Shown: in pieces, positions 25,982 to 34,778 of the stretch | How positions within the stretch are numbered: position 1 is the first letter of the stretch | Layout: each line of letters begins with the position of its first letter | NCBI RefSeq assembly: GCF_019430945.1 | Contig: NZ_JAHYCB010000004.1 | Location: 496,001 to 560,000, forward strand | Length of the DNA stretch: 64,000 nucleotides | DNA from: Neorhizobium populisoli | GTDB lineage: Bacteria > Pseudomonadota > Alphaproteobacteria > Rhizobiales > Rhizobiaceae | Reading direction: 5' to 3' | Notes under the pieces: model-generated | Told to the model about the DNA's origin: nothing | Database searches by the model: none | The model's input: only the letters and a program-made list of their open reading frames with translations | Program-made: the position numbers and the translations under genes

Positions 25982-27631
25982 TTACTTGACCGGCTCAAGC
26001 GCCAGCAGGTTCAAGAGGCGTGCCGGGTTGGTACGCGAGATCGACGGATTGACGAAGGGGTTTTCCTTTGTCGACCAGCCGGTAAAGCGCTTGGTGTTAT
26101 ACTGGTACCAGTTCGGATTGTTGAACACCGGGATCATCGGCATGTTTTCGGCGACGATCCGCTGCGCCTTGTTCATCGCTTCCTTCTGCTTGTCGAGAGC
26201 GGCGGTATGGGTGAACTCGGTCACCAGGTTTTCCACCTCCGGGCTGAACCAGCGCTGAGCCGTGAAGCGCGTCTTGCCCTTGTCCGAAGCGCTGAAGGCG
26301 CGCTTGTAGGGATAATAGGGCGAAGCCGAAGCAGGCAGGCTGTTGATCGCGCCGTCGAACTTGCCGTCGATGAGATTGGAGGTCCAGACAGCCTCTTCCG
26401 GCGTCTCGATCTTCGCATCGATACCGACGGCCTGCATGCCTTCGATGGCGATGTTGACCGTGTCGATCCAGTCTGTCCAGGAATTGGGAACGATGATCGA
26501 GAAGGCGATCTTCGAACCGTCCGGATTGTCACGGAAACCGTCGCCGTCCTTGTCCTTGTAGCCGGCCTCGTCGAGGAGAGCCTTGGCTGCGTCGGCGTTA
26601 TAGGTGGCGTATTTGCCGAAGTCGGACTTGATGGACGGGTCCGCCCAGCTCTTGTAGAGCTCGCCCATCAAGCCCGGATCTTCGTTCAGTGTCGGATAAC
26701 CGTAACCCGCGATATCGATCATCGTCTTGCGGTCGAGCGCCATGGAGACCGCGCGACGGAATTTCACGTCGTTGAAGGCCTTCTTGTTGTTCGCATTCGA
26801 GGTCTCGAGGTTGAACAGGAAGGCGACCATGCTGCTCGGCGAATACCAGTAGTGATAATGCGCCGGGTCCTTCGAGACATAGACATTGTCGATATCCGGA
26901 ATGAAGGAAACGCCCCAGTCGAGCGTGCCGCTGGCCGTTGCCGTCAGGATCTGGTTGTTGTCGGCAAGCTGCGGGAAGCGCATGCAGTCGATCTTCAGAT
27001 GCGCGGCATCCCAATAGTTCGGGTTGCGGCACTGGTCATAGGTCTGGCCGGTGAAGCGCGGCACTTCGGTCATCGGGCCGCTGCCGACCGGCTTTTCGTT
27101 GGCGAAGGTGACCGGGTCTGCGACGTCCTTCCAGACATGCTGCGGCACGATCGGCAGCTGCGAAAGCTGTTCGGCGGCAAGCGAGCTCGGATTGGCGAGC
27201 GTGAAGCGGACCGTCTGGCCATCGACGGCCTGAACGTCGGTGATGAAGGTCCAGATGCTGACGAAATCGAGCGCCGGGAACTTCTTCAGGTAGTCATAGG
27301 TGAACTTGACGTCGGCCGAGGTCAGGGGCTGGCCGTCCGACCATTTCAGGTTCGGGCGCAGCTTGAAATCGATGCTCTTCAGGTCTTCGGAAAGCTTGAA
27401 ACTTTCAGCAAGCCGGTAGACAGGCTTGTTGCTGTCGAAGCGGTTGAAGATCACCAGCGGCTCGTAAATGAAGTCGAGCGTCGACTGGCGCGAGGACGTC
27501 TGGTTGAACGGGTTGAAGTTGCGCACCCAGGTGGTTGCCGGCTCGATATTGGCAGTCAAAATGGTTTGCGCCATGGCGGAGCCGGAAACCAGCGACAGGG
27601 CTGTTGCGGCGGCGAATATATATTTTTTCAT
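25982..27631 (-). CDS. Periplasmic oligosaccharide-binding protein, OppA family
   Basis: A 549-residue family 5 binding protein with a signal peptide (MKKYIFAAATALSLVSGSAMA). Although the fold is that of peptide binders, the motifs VRNFNPF, DFIYEPLV, RLAESF, QCRNPNYWDAA, QYNTKRFTGW and the terminal LEPVK match, from memory, the chitin-oligosaccharide-binding protein of Vibrio more closely than OppA. The next upstream gene encodes a NagZ-like hexosaminidase, which points the same way. The likely ligand is therefore a beta-linked GlcNAc-containing oligosaccharide or a muropeptide. This ligand assignment is an inference; the family assignment is firm. Confidence 0.85.
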   Translation of the reverse strand: MKKYIFAAATALSLVSGSAMAQTILTANIEPATTWVRNFNPFNQTSSRQSTLDFIYEPLVIFNRFDSNKPVYRLAESFKLSEDLKSIDFKLRPNLKWSDGQPLTSADVKFTYDYLKKFPALDFVSIWTFITDVQAVDGQTVRFTLANPSSLAAEQLSQLPIVPQHVWKDVADPVTFANEKPVGSGPMTEVPRFTGQTYDQCRNPNYWDAAHLKIDCMRFPQLADNNQILTATASGTLDWGVSFIPDIDNVYVSKDPAHYHYWYSPSSMVAFLFNLETSNANNKKAFNDVKFRRAVSMALDRKTMIDIAGYGYPTLNEDPGLMGELYKSWADPSIKSDFGKYATYNADAAKALLDEAGYKDKDGDGFRDNPDGSKIAFSIIVPNSWTDWIDTVNIAIEGMQAVGIDAKIETPEEAVWTSNLIDGKFDGAINSLPASASPYYPYKRAFSASDKGKTRFTAQRWFSPEVENLVTEFTHTAALDKQKEAMNKAQRIVAENMPMIPVFNNPNWYQYNTKRFTGWSTKENPFVNPSISRTNPARLLNLLALEPVK

Positions 27632-27668
27632 TTTATTCCCCTTTTGGTTGCTTCGCGATACGTGCGGG

Positions 27669-28691
27669 TCAGGCGGCCAGCACGGTCTTGAACATGTCTT
27701 CGACTTCCGCGTGCGCGGCGCGGATATCGATCTTGAGATTGCCGAGGCGGGCCTTGCCGGCCGCGATGCGGGCGAGAGCCGTGTCAGTCAGTGGACGGGC
27801 AGCCTTGGCGGCGGCTTCGCTTTCCGGAATGTCGCCATGGCTGTGAAGCGCGATGTCGAAGCCGGCATCGAGCACTTGGGCAACACGCTCGGGCAGGGTG
27901 CCACGCAGCGATTCCATGAAGATGCAGTCGGATATCAGCACACCGTCGTAACCCATGTCCTTGCGGATCACGTCATGCATGACAGGCGAAATGGAAGCCG
28001 GCAGCTCGTTGTCGTAAGCCGAATAGACCACATGCGCGACCATCGCCCAGGGCGTATCCTTCAATGCAACAAACGGCTTGAAGTCGGTTGCCTCGAGCGT
28101 TTCACGCGATGCATCGACGATCGGACGCTCCTTGTGTGAATCGAGCGTTGCGCGGCCGTGGCCAGGGATATGCTTCATGACCGGCATGTTGCCGGTTTCC
28201 AAAAGGCCGTCCACGACTTCGCGGCCGAGCGCGGCAATGAAATCCGGATCCGGACCGAACGAACGCGCCCCGATAACGGCACTCGTCGTCGGAAAGACGA
28301 GGTCGAGCACCGGCGAGCAGCCGCTGGAGAGGCCAAGTTCGGTCATCATCGTGCCCATAGCCTGGGAGGACAGGCGCAAGGCACGCTTGCCAAGTTCGAA
28401 ATCACGCCCGGCAAGCTCTGCAAACGCGCCGAAGCTACGGAAGAGCGGCCAAGGGCCGGCGTCGAGATGCTGAACGCGACCGCCTTCCTGGTCGGTAAAG
28501 ACGGGCGCATCGTCCCGGCCGACCGCTTCGCGGAAGCGCTCGATCAGTGCGCGCACTTGATCCGGGTTCTTGAGATTACGGCGGCCGACGAAAATGCCGA
28601 GCGGATTGGTTTCGCGAAACAGCGCGAATTCGTCGTCCGAAAGCGTGGGATTCGGCATGCCGACGAAAAGGGCGAGAGGGGTCTTGGACAC
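27669..28691 (-). CDS. GH3 beta-N-acetylhexosaminidase, NagZ-like
   Basis: A 340-residue GH3 enzyme close to NagZ in length. It has the substrate/acid-base loop MKHIPGHGRATLDSHKERP and the nucleophile aspartate in VLISDCIFMESL, so the active site looks intact. There is no signal peptide, so it acts in the cytoplasm on imported substrate. The start is a GTG at 28691 with GGAG eight bases upstream. NagZ-type enzymes release GlcNAc from GlcNAc-anhydroMurNAc or chitooligosaccharides. It lies 37 bases before the binding protein in the same operon. A housekeeping NagZ elsewhere in the genome would make this a dedicated paralogue. Confidence 0.88.
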   Translation of the reverse strand: MSKTPLALFVGMPNPTLSDDEFALFRETNPLGIFVGRRNLKNPDQVRALIERFREAVGRDDAPVFTDQEGGRVQHLDAGPWPLFRSFGAFAELAGRDFELGKRALRLSSQAMGTMMTELGLSSGCSPVLDLVFPTTSAVIGARSFGPDPDFIAALGREVVDGLLETGNMPVMKHIPGHGRATLDSHKERPIVDASRETLEATDFKPFVALKDTPWAMVAHVVYSAYDNELPASISPVMHDVIRKDMGYDGVLISDCIFMESLRGTLPERVAQVLDAGFDIALHSHGDIPESEAAAKAARPLTDTALARIAAGKARLGNLKIDIRAAHAEVEDMFKTVLAA

Positions 28692-28714
28692 TCTGTATGC
28701 TCCGGTCTTGAAAA

Positions 28715-29197
28715 TCAGGTTTTCGGCGCGCTTCTGAGCATGCCTTCGTAAATACCCTTGTCAGGTGCTGGGATCGGCACTGCGCCGGCGGTCTTGGCAT
28801 AGAAATCGACGGGGCCCGCGTCCCCGATGAAGGCATAGGCGTGGCCGAGCGTTTTCATGGTCCGCAGGCAGGCGGAAAAGAGAGCCAGCCCGATCCCCTT
28901 TCCACGTGCCTCGGGCGCAACGCCGGTCGGGCCAAAGAAGCCGCGGGCCGTCGTGTCGTAGCAGGCAAAGCCAAGGAGTTTTCCTTCTTCGACAGCGATC
29001 AGGCAGGCATTCGGTTGGCGCGAAAAAGCAACTATGACTTCGCTTGCCCAGTTTTCGCTGAAATGTTCCCGTACCCAGGAGACAACGACATGCATTTCCG
29101 GCGATATCGCCGGGCGAATCCTGATAGCGGTTTCCGACGCTCTGGATTCCAGTTCGTCGAGCTTGCCAGAATACAAACTCACCAGCAGGTCGGGCAC
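28715..29197 (-). CDS. GNAT-family N-acetyltransferase
   Basis: A 160-residue acetyltransferase with the acetyl-CoA motif GVAPEARGKGIGLAL and a preceding LLGFACYDTTARGFFGPTG strand. The open frame reaches 29281, but a GTG at 29197 has GGGAGG seven bases upstream and begins VPDLLVSLYSGKL, so I prefer it. It is the first gene of the importer/hexosaminidase operon, 23 bases before the GH3 gene. An obvious but unproven idea is acetylation of an imported amino sugar or its peptide moiety. The promoter must lie in 29198-29495. Confidence 0.8.
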   Translation of the reverse strand: MPDLLVSLYSGKLDELESRASETAIRIRPAISPEMHVVVSWVREHFSENWASEVIVAFSRQPNACLIAVEEGKLLGFACYDTTARGFFGPTGVAPEARGKGIGLALFSACLRTMKTLGHAYAFIGDAGPVDFYAKTAGAVPIPAPDKGIYEGMLRSAPKT

Positions 29198-29495
29198 CTG
29201 TCTTCCTCCCATAATTCCGTAATTGCGGAATATATCCCCTTTTAATGACATAGACTTCATCTTTTCAAATGAACTTGTCAACAGAGAACGTGGTGCGGGC
29301 CGTCCTGACCCGCATCCGGTTGAAGGATGGAAGTTTGTATTTTGATGCTCAATCTGAGCTAAGCGGCGTATCGCCGGTTTGCGCGATGTCGCTGATTTAT
29401 CGTGGACATTCGGCTGCCGTCGATTGCGGAGCCGAATCGAAGGAGCTGCGTCGAGAATAGGCTACATGGATCGACCGAGCCGTTGTCGGCGTCGA
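29198..29495. other. Intergenic region with promoter of the amino-sugar operon
   Basis: About 300 bases between the siderophore reductase stop and the GNAT start, both minus strand. The part near 29220-29280 is A/T-rich and holds the only plausible promoter for the seven-gene operon. Small open frames here have no ribosome sites or recognisable product. I found no convincing operator. Confidence 0.4.
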
Positions 29496-30560
29496 TCAAT
29501 CGACCTGGCGTTCCCAATACCACGCGACATATCGGTTCTTCTTGTCATGCCCGCGGCTTTTCAGGAAGGAGCGGACGGAGCGCACGTCTTCCTTTTCGCA
29601 GGCGAACCATACGAAAGTGTCGTCGGCCATTGAGGCGATTGCTCTTTTCGTTTCCTCAACAAGGATGTCCCTGGCGCCAGCCGGATAGGATCGGCGATGG
29701 AGCCAGCGGATATCGAGCGATCCGGCCGATGGCAGTGGCTGCTCTTCCTGTTCGTTCTCAATCTCGATGATCGCCTGTATCCGGGTCCCCTCAGGCGCTT
29801 CGGCTGCGATGCGGGCGATTGCCGGAAGAGCGCTTTCGTCCCCGGCCAGCAGCATGGACCGCGCTGCGGGCAGAGCACCTCCACCCGGCCCAAGCAGGGC
29901 AACTTTCTCGCCCGGCTGCGCATCCCGTGCAAAATCCGCTCCCGGCGTTACGACGCCCGGTGCGGGGTGCTGCAGAAAGTCGATCCACAATTCGCGGCGC
30001 TCGATATCGACTGCCCGGATTGTATAGACTCGGACGAGGAGTTCATCCTCGCCATCGGGCCATGCGACGCGGCCATCGTCCCGCAACCCCGGCCAGACCG
30101 GCTTCCTGCCCTTCGGCGGAACCAGCAGGCGGATATGCATGTCACCGCCGATGAACGGCGATACGTCGGCACAGGCGAACTTGACCCGCCGCATATTCGG
30201 CGTCACATCCTCGATGGAAACGACCGCCACGTGATGAATGTTGTCGAGGCCCGTTCGTGTTTCGGGTTCCGCCCAGGTCAGTTCCAGCGGGTCATCGCCG
30301 GCAAAATAGAACAGGTGTTCGGCGATGCTCGTGCGGCTCATCTGGAGTGCCTGTTCGGACGGGCAGCTTAGTTCGATAACCAGCTTGCGTTCGCGAATGC
30401 GAATGGTCGCGGAGCCGAGCTTGCTGGTCAGCAGCGCTTCTTCCTCCGTGCGGCTGACATCCGCATGTTCGATGAAATGCTCGCAGATTTCCGTCAGCAT
30501 GCCGCCGGCATCCTTTGGCAGCGCAATACCCGAAAGTTTGAATTCCTGAACCGCGTTCAT
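29496..30560 (-). CDS. Siderophore-interacting flavoprotein with N-terminal DUF2218
   Basis: A 354-residue protein. Residues about 10-90 form a DUF2218 domain; then comes a ferredoxin-reductase-like FAD domain (VRVYTIRAVD) and a SIP C-terminal NAD(P)H domain ending WFACEKEDVRSVRSFL. SIP proteins reduce Fe(III)-siderophores in the cytoplasm so that iron is released. It overlaps the ATPase gene by four bases and is the last of five minus-strand genes. The DUF2218-SIP fusion is a known architecture; the extra domain's role is unclear. Confidence 0.9.
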   Translation of the reverse strand: MNAVQEFKLSGIALPKDAGGMLTEICEHFIEHADVSRTEEEALLTSKLGSATIRIRERKLVIELSCPSEQALQMSRTSIAEHLFYFAGDDPLELTWAEPETRTGLDNIHHVAVVSIEDVTPNMRRVKFACADVSPFIGGDMHIRLLVPPKGRKPVWPGLRDDGRVAWPDGEDELLVRVYTIRAVDIERRELWIDFLQHPAPGVVTPGADFARDAQPGEKVALLGPGGGALPAARSMLLAGDESALPAIARIAAEAPEGTRIQAIIEIENEQEEQPLPSAGSLDIRWLHRRSYPAGARDILVEETKRAIASMADDTFVWFACEKEDVRSVRSFLKSRGHDKKNRYVAWYWERQVD

Positions 30561-31384
30561 GGCTGGTCCTCCTTGACGTCTTGCCCGGTTGCCATGCGAT
30601 GGCGGCCGATCGGCAACATGATCGGCCGGCCGGATGTGGGATCGATGATGATGCGGCTTTCAAGGCCGAAAACGTGCCGGACGGTCGCTTCCGTCAGCAC
30701 GTCTTCAGGCCTGCCGGAAACATGGATGCGGCCTTCCGTCATGGTGACGAGATGGTCGGCGTAACGCGCCGCGAGATTGAGATCGTGGAGAACCATGACG
30801 ACGGTCGTGCCACGCGAATGGTTGAGATCGGTCAGAAGGTCCAGAACCTCGACCTGGTGGCTGATGTCGAGAAATGTCGTCGGCTCGTCGAGCAGCAGCA
30901 CTTCCGTTTCCTGCGCTAGCGCCATGGCGATCCAGATGCGCTGGCGCTGGCCGCCGGACAGTTCGTCCACGGGCCTGTCGGCAAGCTCCACCGTCTTCGT
31001 CGCCGTCAGCGCAACATCCACGGCCTCGTCATCCTTCCGGGTCCAGCGGGAGAAAAGGTTCTGATGCGGGTGCCGCCCGCGGCTGACGAGATCGGCAACC
31101 GTGATGCCTTCCGGTGCGATCGGCGATTGGGGGAGCAGGCCGAGCGTGCGCGCCAGTTCGCGCGGCGGCGTCTTGTGGATCGACTTGCCGTCCAGCAGGA
31201 CCTGCCCGCGATGCGGCGTAAGCAGCCGGGACATGGTGCGCAGAAGCGTCGATTTTCCGCAGGCATTGGCACCGACAATCACGGTGATCTTGCCGGGCGG
31301 GATCGCCAGATCGAGGTCATTCAGGATTTCGGTTTCGCCGTATCCGGCCGAAAGCCCGCTGGCGGTGAGAGTATGGACGGTCAT
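30557..31384 (-). CDS. Ferric-siderophore ABC transporter ATPase
   Basis: A 275-residue FecE/FhuC-type ATPase with Walker A GANACGKST (alanine replaces the usual proline after G), signature LSGGQRQRIWIAMAL, Walker B VLLLDEPTTFLD and the H-loop VLHDLN. It overlaps neighbours by four bases on each side. It energises uptake through the two FecCD permeases. Confidence 0.93.
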   Translation of the reverse strand: MTVHTLTASGLSAGYGETEILNDLDLAIPPGKITVIVGANACGKSTLLRTMSRLLTPHRGQVLLDGKSIHKTPPRELARTLGLLPQSPIAPEGITVADLVSRGRHPHQNLFSRWTRKDDEAVDVALTATKTVELADRPVDELSGGQRQRIWIAMALAQETEVLLLDEPTTFLDISHQVEVLDLLTDLNHSRGTTVVMVLHDLNLAARYADHLVTMTEGRIHVSGRPEDVLTEATVRHVFGLESRIIIDPTSGRPIMLPIGRHRMATGQDVKEDQP

Positions 31385-32421
31385 AGCGAGCCTCCGGTCC
31401 GGTTGACGCGCACGATCAGGTAAATCAGGTAGGGGGCGCCCAGCGCGCCGGTCACGACGCCGACAGGATATCGCCCAGGCAGGAGAAATTGTCCGGCATA
31501 GTCGCCGGCGAGCACGAGCAATGCACCGATCAGCGCCGACGGGATCAGCAGCGACCTATTGTTGCCGACGATGCGCGCGGCGATCGGTCCGGAGAGAAAC
31601 GCGACGAACGCGATCGGCCCCGTTATCGCCGTCGCCGATGCGATGATGCCGACTGCGCCGATGATGATCATGATGCGGGTTGCGTTGACCCTCACGCCGA
31701 GAGCCGCCGCAGTATCGTCGCCAAGTCGCAGTGCCTCCAGATCCCGCGAACGACTGAGAAGCAATCCACCGAAGACGACGAGCGCGAGGACAAGCGGCAA
31801 TGCCTGCCCGATCTGCGCACCGTTGACACTGCCGGTCAGCCAGCGCATCGCCTCCTGCAGGCTCCAGGCCGGCGCCTGCGAGAGGATATAGGCGATGACG
31901 CTTTCCAGCATGGCCGAGACACCGATCCCGACGAGGATGAGCCGGGTGCCCGCTACGCCGTTGCGAGACGACAGGCCGTAAACCAGAAGTGCGACGCCAA
32001 GGCCCGCAACGACTGCGAAAACGGAAACCATCGGCCCTTTCATGCCCAGCAATATGATGGCGAAAACCGCCGCAGCGCTGGCACCGGAGCTGATGCCTAT
32101 GATGTCTGGGCTGGCGAGCGGATTTCGAAGCATGATCTGAAATGCGACGCCGCCCAGCCCGAAGCTCAGGCCGGCAAGAACGGCAAGCACTGCGCGCGGC
32201 AATCGGAGTTGCCCGACGGTGAAAGTCGCACCCGGTACGTTCTCGCCCAGCAGGACTCGGAGGACATCGCCCGGCGGTGTAATGGATTGCCCGACCGACA
32301 GGGTCAGCGCAAAGATTGCCAGGACCAAGACAAGCATCAGACCGACCAAACGGAAGTGTCTGCGCCCGCGGCGCTGGCGGCCTTCGATAATGGCATTGAG
32401 CGTAAGCGAGGTCATCGTCAT
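31381..32421 (-). CDS. Ferric-siderophore ABC permease (FecD type)
   Basis: A 346-residue permease with about nine or ten helices and the FecCD motifs LRLPRAVLAVLAGLSFGLGGVAFQIMLRNPLASPDIIGISSGA and GPIAFVAFLSGPIA. It overlaps both neighbours by four bases. It forms a heterodimeric channel with the adjacent FecC-type subunit. Confidence 0.93.
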   Translation of the reverse strand: MTMTSLTLNAIIEGRQRRGRRHFRLVGLMLVLVLAIFALTLSVGQSITPPGDVLRVLLGENVPGATFTVGQLRLPRAVLAVLAGLSFGLGGVAFQIMLRNPLASPDIIGISSGASAAAVFAIILLGMKGPMVSVFAVVAGLGVALLVYGLSSRNGVAGTRLILVGIGVSAMLESVIAYILSQAPAWSLQEAMRWLTGSVNGAQIGQALPLVLALVVFGGLLLSRSRDLEALRLGDDTAAALGVRVNATRIMIIIGAVGIIASATAITGPIAFVAFLSGPIAARIVGNNRSLLIPSALIGALLVLAGDYAGQFLLPGRYPVGVVTGALGAPYLIYLIVRVNRTGGSL

Positions 32422-33458
32422 AGCTCACGTACCCGTTGACGCCGGACGATCCAGATGAAGAACGGTGCGCCGATTAATGCGGTGACGATGCCGACATCCA
32501 GCTCGGCCGGCCGGGCGACGATGCGTCCGACGACATCGGCGGCCAGCAGCAGGCATGCGCCACCGATCATCGAGAAAGGCAGCAGCCAGCGATGATCGAC
32601 GCCGACCAGCAGACGGCAGAGGTGCGGCACGACGAGGCCCAGAAAACCAATCGGGCCGCAAATAGCCGTCGTCGCTCCGCACAACAGGATCGCGCCGAGT
32701 GCGGCGGCCGCACGGGCGACCGCAACCCGCTCACCAAGTCCGGCCGCTAGCTCGTCACCGAGCGCCAGTGAATTCAGCTTGCGTGCCGACAGGAGACTGA
32801 TGGCAAACCCCACGGCGAGAAATGGCAGAACCGGCAATATGCGATCGAAGGTCGCGCCGCCGACGCCCCCGATCTGCCACGAGCGGATGCCACCTGCGAT
32901 ATCGGCTCGTGGCAGAACGACGGCAATCACCATGGAGGAAAACGCGACCGAGGTCGCGGCGCCGGCAAGAGCAAGCTTCAGGGGCGTTGCACCGCCGCGC
33001 CCCAGCGAACCGATCGTATAGACGAAAACTGCGGAACAACCCGCGCCCAGCACTGCCGTCCAGATATAAGCGTCGGCCGATGCGATATCGAACCATGCAA
33101 CGCCAACGACGACGGCAAGCGAAGCGCCCATGTTGACACCGAGAATGCCGGGGTCGGCGAGAGGATTGCGCGTCACGCCCTGCATGACCGCCCCGGCGAG
33201 CCCAAGAGCTGCGCCCGCCATCAGTGCCAATGCAGTTCGCGGAATGCGAACCGCGACGGCCGCTTGGCCGATATCGTCGACCTTTCCCGAAAGTGCCGCA
33301 AAAATGTCGGTCCAGGCCACTTCCCGCGTGCCGACCGTCACGGACAGCATTAACAGCAAGGCGAGAATCGCGACGAGCCCGACCAACCAGAGGCTTTTCG
33401 TCCTATGCGACCGGGCGACTATGGATCGCGGAAGGTCTGGTCTTCTCGACAGTCTCAT
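32418..33458 (-). CDS. Ferric-siderophore ABC permease (FecC type)
   Basis: A 346-residue permease with a positively charged N-terminus, about ten helices and the motifs VRIPRTALALMAGAALGLAGAVMQGVTRNPLADPGILGVNMGAS and GPIGFLGLVVPHLCRLL. It is paralogous to the next gene and of identical length. It overlaps the binding-protein gene by four bases. Confidence 0.93.
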   Translation of the reverse strand: MRLSRRPDLPRSIVARSHRTKSLWLVGLVAILALLLMLSVTVGTREVAWTDIFAALSGKVDDIGQAAVAVRIPRTALALMAGAALGLAGAVMQGVTRNPLADPGILGVNMGASLAVVVGVAWFDIASADAYIWTAVLGAGCSAVFVYTIGSLGRGGATPLKLALAGAATSVAFSSMVIAVVLPRADIAGGIRSWQIGGVGGATFDRILPVLPFLAVGFAISLLSARKLNSLALGDELAAGLGERVAVARAAAALGAILLCGATTAICGPIGFLGLVVPHLCRLLVGVDHRWLLPFSMIGGACLLLAADVVGRIVARPAELDVGIVTALIGAPFFIWIVRRQRVREL

Positions 33459-34456
33459 TTCGATTTTCTGGCCGCCTCGGCAAGCAATGCGACATAGTCC
33501 TTCAGGACCCAGGAAATCGACAGGGGGGTCGGATTGGCCGCCGTGCCAACGCTATTTCCGCCCAGAATGACGAGCGCGCCTTTTTCGATTGCCGGCATTT
33601 TCGACATCAGCAGGTTTGCCGTCACAGCAGAGACCAGTTTCATGTTGCCGTAAGCAACGACGAGATCCACGTCATCGAACATATCGATGCGTTCGGCGCT
33701 GACGGAACCGGAAAACTTGCCCGGCTGTGATACGTCGACCACGCTCTTGGGGCTCTCCAGCCCGAGATCCTTGAAGAATTTTACGCGGGTGTCGTTGGTC
33801 GTGTAGAAATTGATCGTGCTGAGGTCGAGTGGGTTGAGATGGGTGACGAACATCGCCTTTCTGCCGCGGATTTCCGGATGCGTCGATACGGTTTCGGCAA
33901 TCTCGGCCTCGATCTTCCTGATCAAGGCTTCACCTTCCGCGGCCATTCCCATGCCAGCGCTGTTCAGGCGGATCATTTCACGCCAGTCCGTCGACCACAC
34001 CGCTTCCGGATAGGCGACCACAGGGGCAATCTGGCTCAGCGTATCGTAGTCGGCCTGGCTGAGGCCGGAATAGGAGGCGAGGATCACATCGGGTCGCGTG
34101 GCGGCCACCGCCTCGAAATCGATCCCGTCGCCCTCGTCGAAAAGAACCGGCTTGTTGGCATGCAATTCCTTGAGCCTCTGGGCCACCCAAGGCAGCAATC
34201 CATCACCGTCGTCGTCGCCGAAATTGGCTTTTGCAAAACCGACCGGGACCACGCCGAGCGCCAGGGGCACCTCATGGTTTGCCCAGGCAACCGTCGCGAT
34301 GCGTTCCGGTTTCTTGGCAATGACGGTCGTTCCCAGCGCGTGCTTGATGGTGATCGGATATGTCGTGCCTTCCACAGCTAAGGCATTGCCGGCGGACACG
34401 GCAATCCACATGCACAAGACCGCGGCCTTCGAGACCGCAAACATCAACCGCCACAT
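33455..34456 (-). CDS. Ferric-siderophore binding protein
   Basis: A 333-residue class III binding protein with a signal peptide (AAVLCMWIAVSAGNALA) and the motifs IKHALGTTVIAKKPERIATVAWANHEVPLALG and LASYSGLSQADYDTLSQIAPVVAYP. It is the promoter-proximal gene of the five-gene operon and faces the divergent outer-membrane receptor 322 bases away. The pattern is that of hydroxamate or catecholate binders of the FatB/FhuD group; the exact siderophore is undetermined. Confidence 0.9.
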   Translation of the reverse strand: MWRLMFAVSKAAVLCMWIAVSAGNALAVEGTTYPITIKHALGTTVIAKKPERIATVAWANHEVPLALGVVPVGFAKANFGDDDGDGLLPWVAQRLKELHANKPVLFDEGDGIDFEAVAATRPDVILASYSGLSQADYDTLSQIAPVVAYPEAVWSTDWREMIRLNSAGMGMAAEGEALIRKIEAEIAETVSTHPEIRGRKAMFVTHLNPLDLSTINFYTTNDTRVKFFKDLGLESPKSVVDVSQPGKFSGSVSAERIDMFDDVDLVVAYGNMKLVSAVTANLLMSKMPAIEKGALVILGGNSVGTAANPTPLSISWVLKDYVALLAEAARKSK

Positions 34457-34778
34457 TGAGCAAACTCCGCCTAACGTTTAAGTGGACTTCCACTTTCAGG
34501 TTAATGCCGTCGCGTCAACGCCAATGCAGATACCAGTGAGCAGGAATGCTGAGATTCCCATGGGATCCTACAAAACGTCGAAAATCTACAATACTGGACA
34601 ATCTTGCTCAAGTTAATAGCTATCACGGGGCACAGACCGTCCGGGCGACAGGAGAGGGGATTTCCATGCGTCACGGATGCTCGAAAGACATTCGGCATGT
34701 TCCCCGCAATCGGTCTGACTCTCGGCAACCTCCCGATCGTGAGCAGGCAAGGGTGAAATTGGATTCTGGATCGAGAAC
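34457..34778. promoter_or_regulatory. Divergent promoter region of the siderophore locus
   Basis: A 322-base gap between the binding-protein gene (minus) and the TonB-dependent receptor (plus). It holds a perfect palindrome at 34480-34495 and an A/T-rich stretch near 34565-34625 suited to promoters. A 78-codon open frame within it lacks a ribosome site and is not called. No clear iron-responsive box could be assigned. Confidence 0.5.
34480..34495. promoter_or_regulatory. Palindromic operator candidate before the siderophore operon
   Basis: AAGTGGA and TCCACTT, seven-base arms around CT, lie 24 bases upstream of the binding-protein start. The position is typical for a repressor operator, or for a transcript-start site regulated by iron status. 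Confidence 0.45.

Noticed and set aside
25910..27691. Plus-strand open frame of 593 codons opposite the OppA-type gene
   Set aside because: Antisense artefact of a high-GC gene; the minus strand encodes a complete binding protein with signal peptide.
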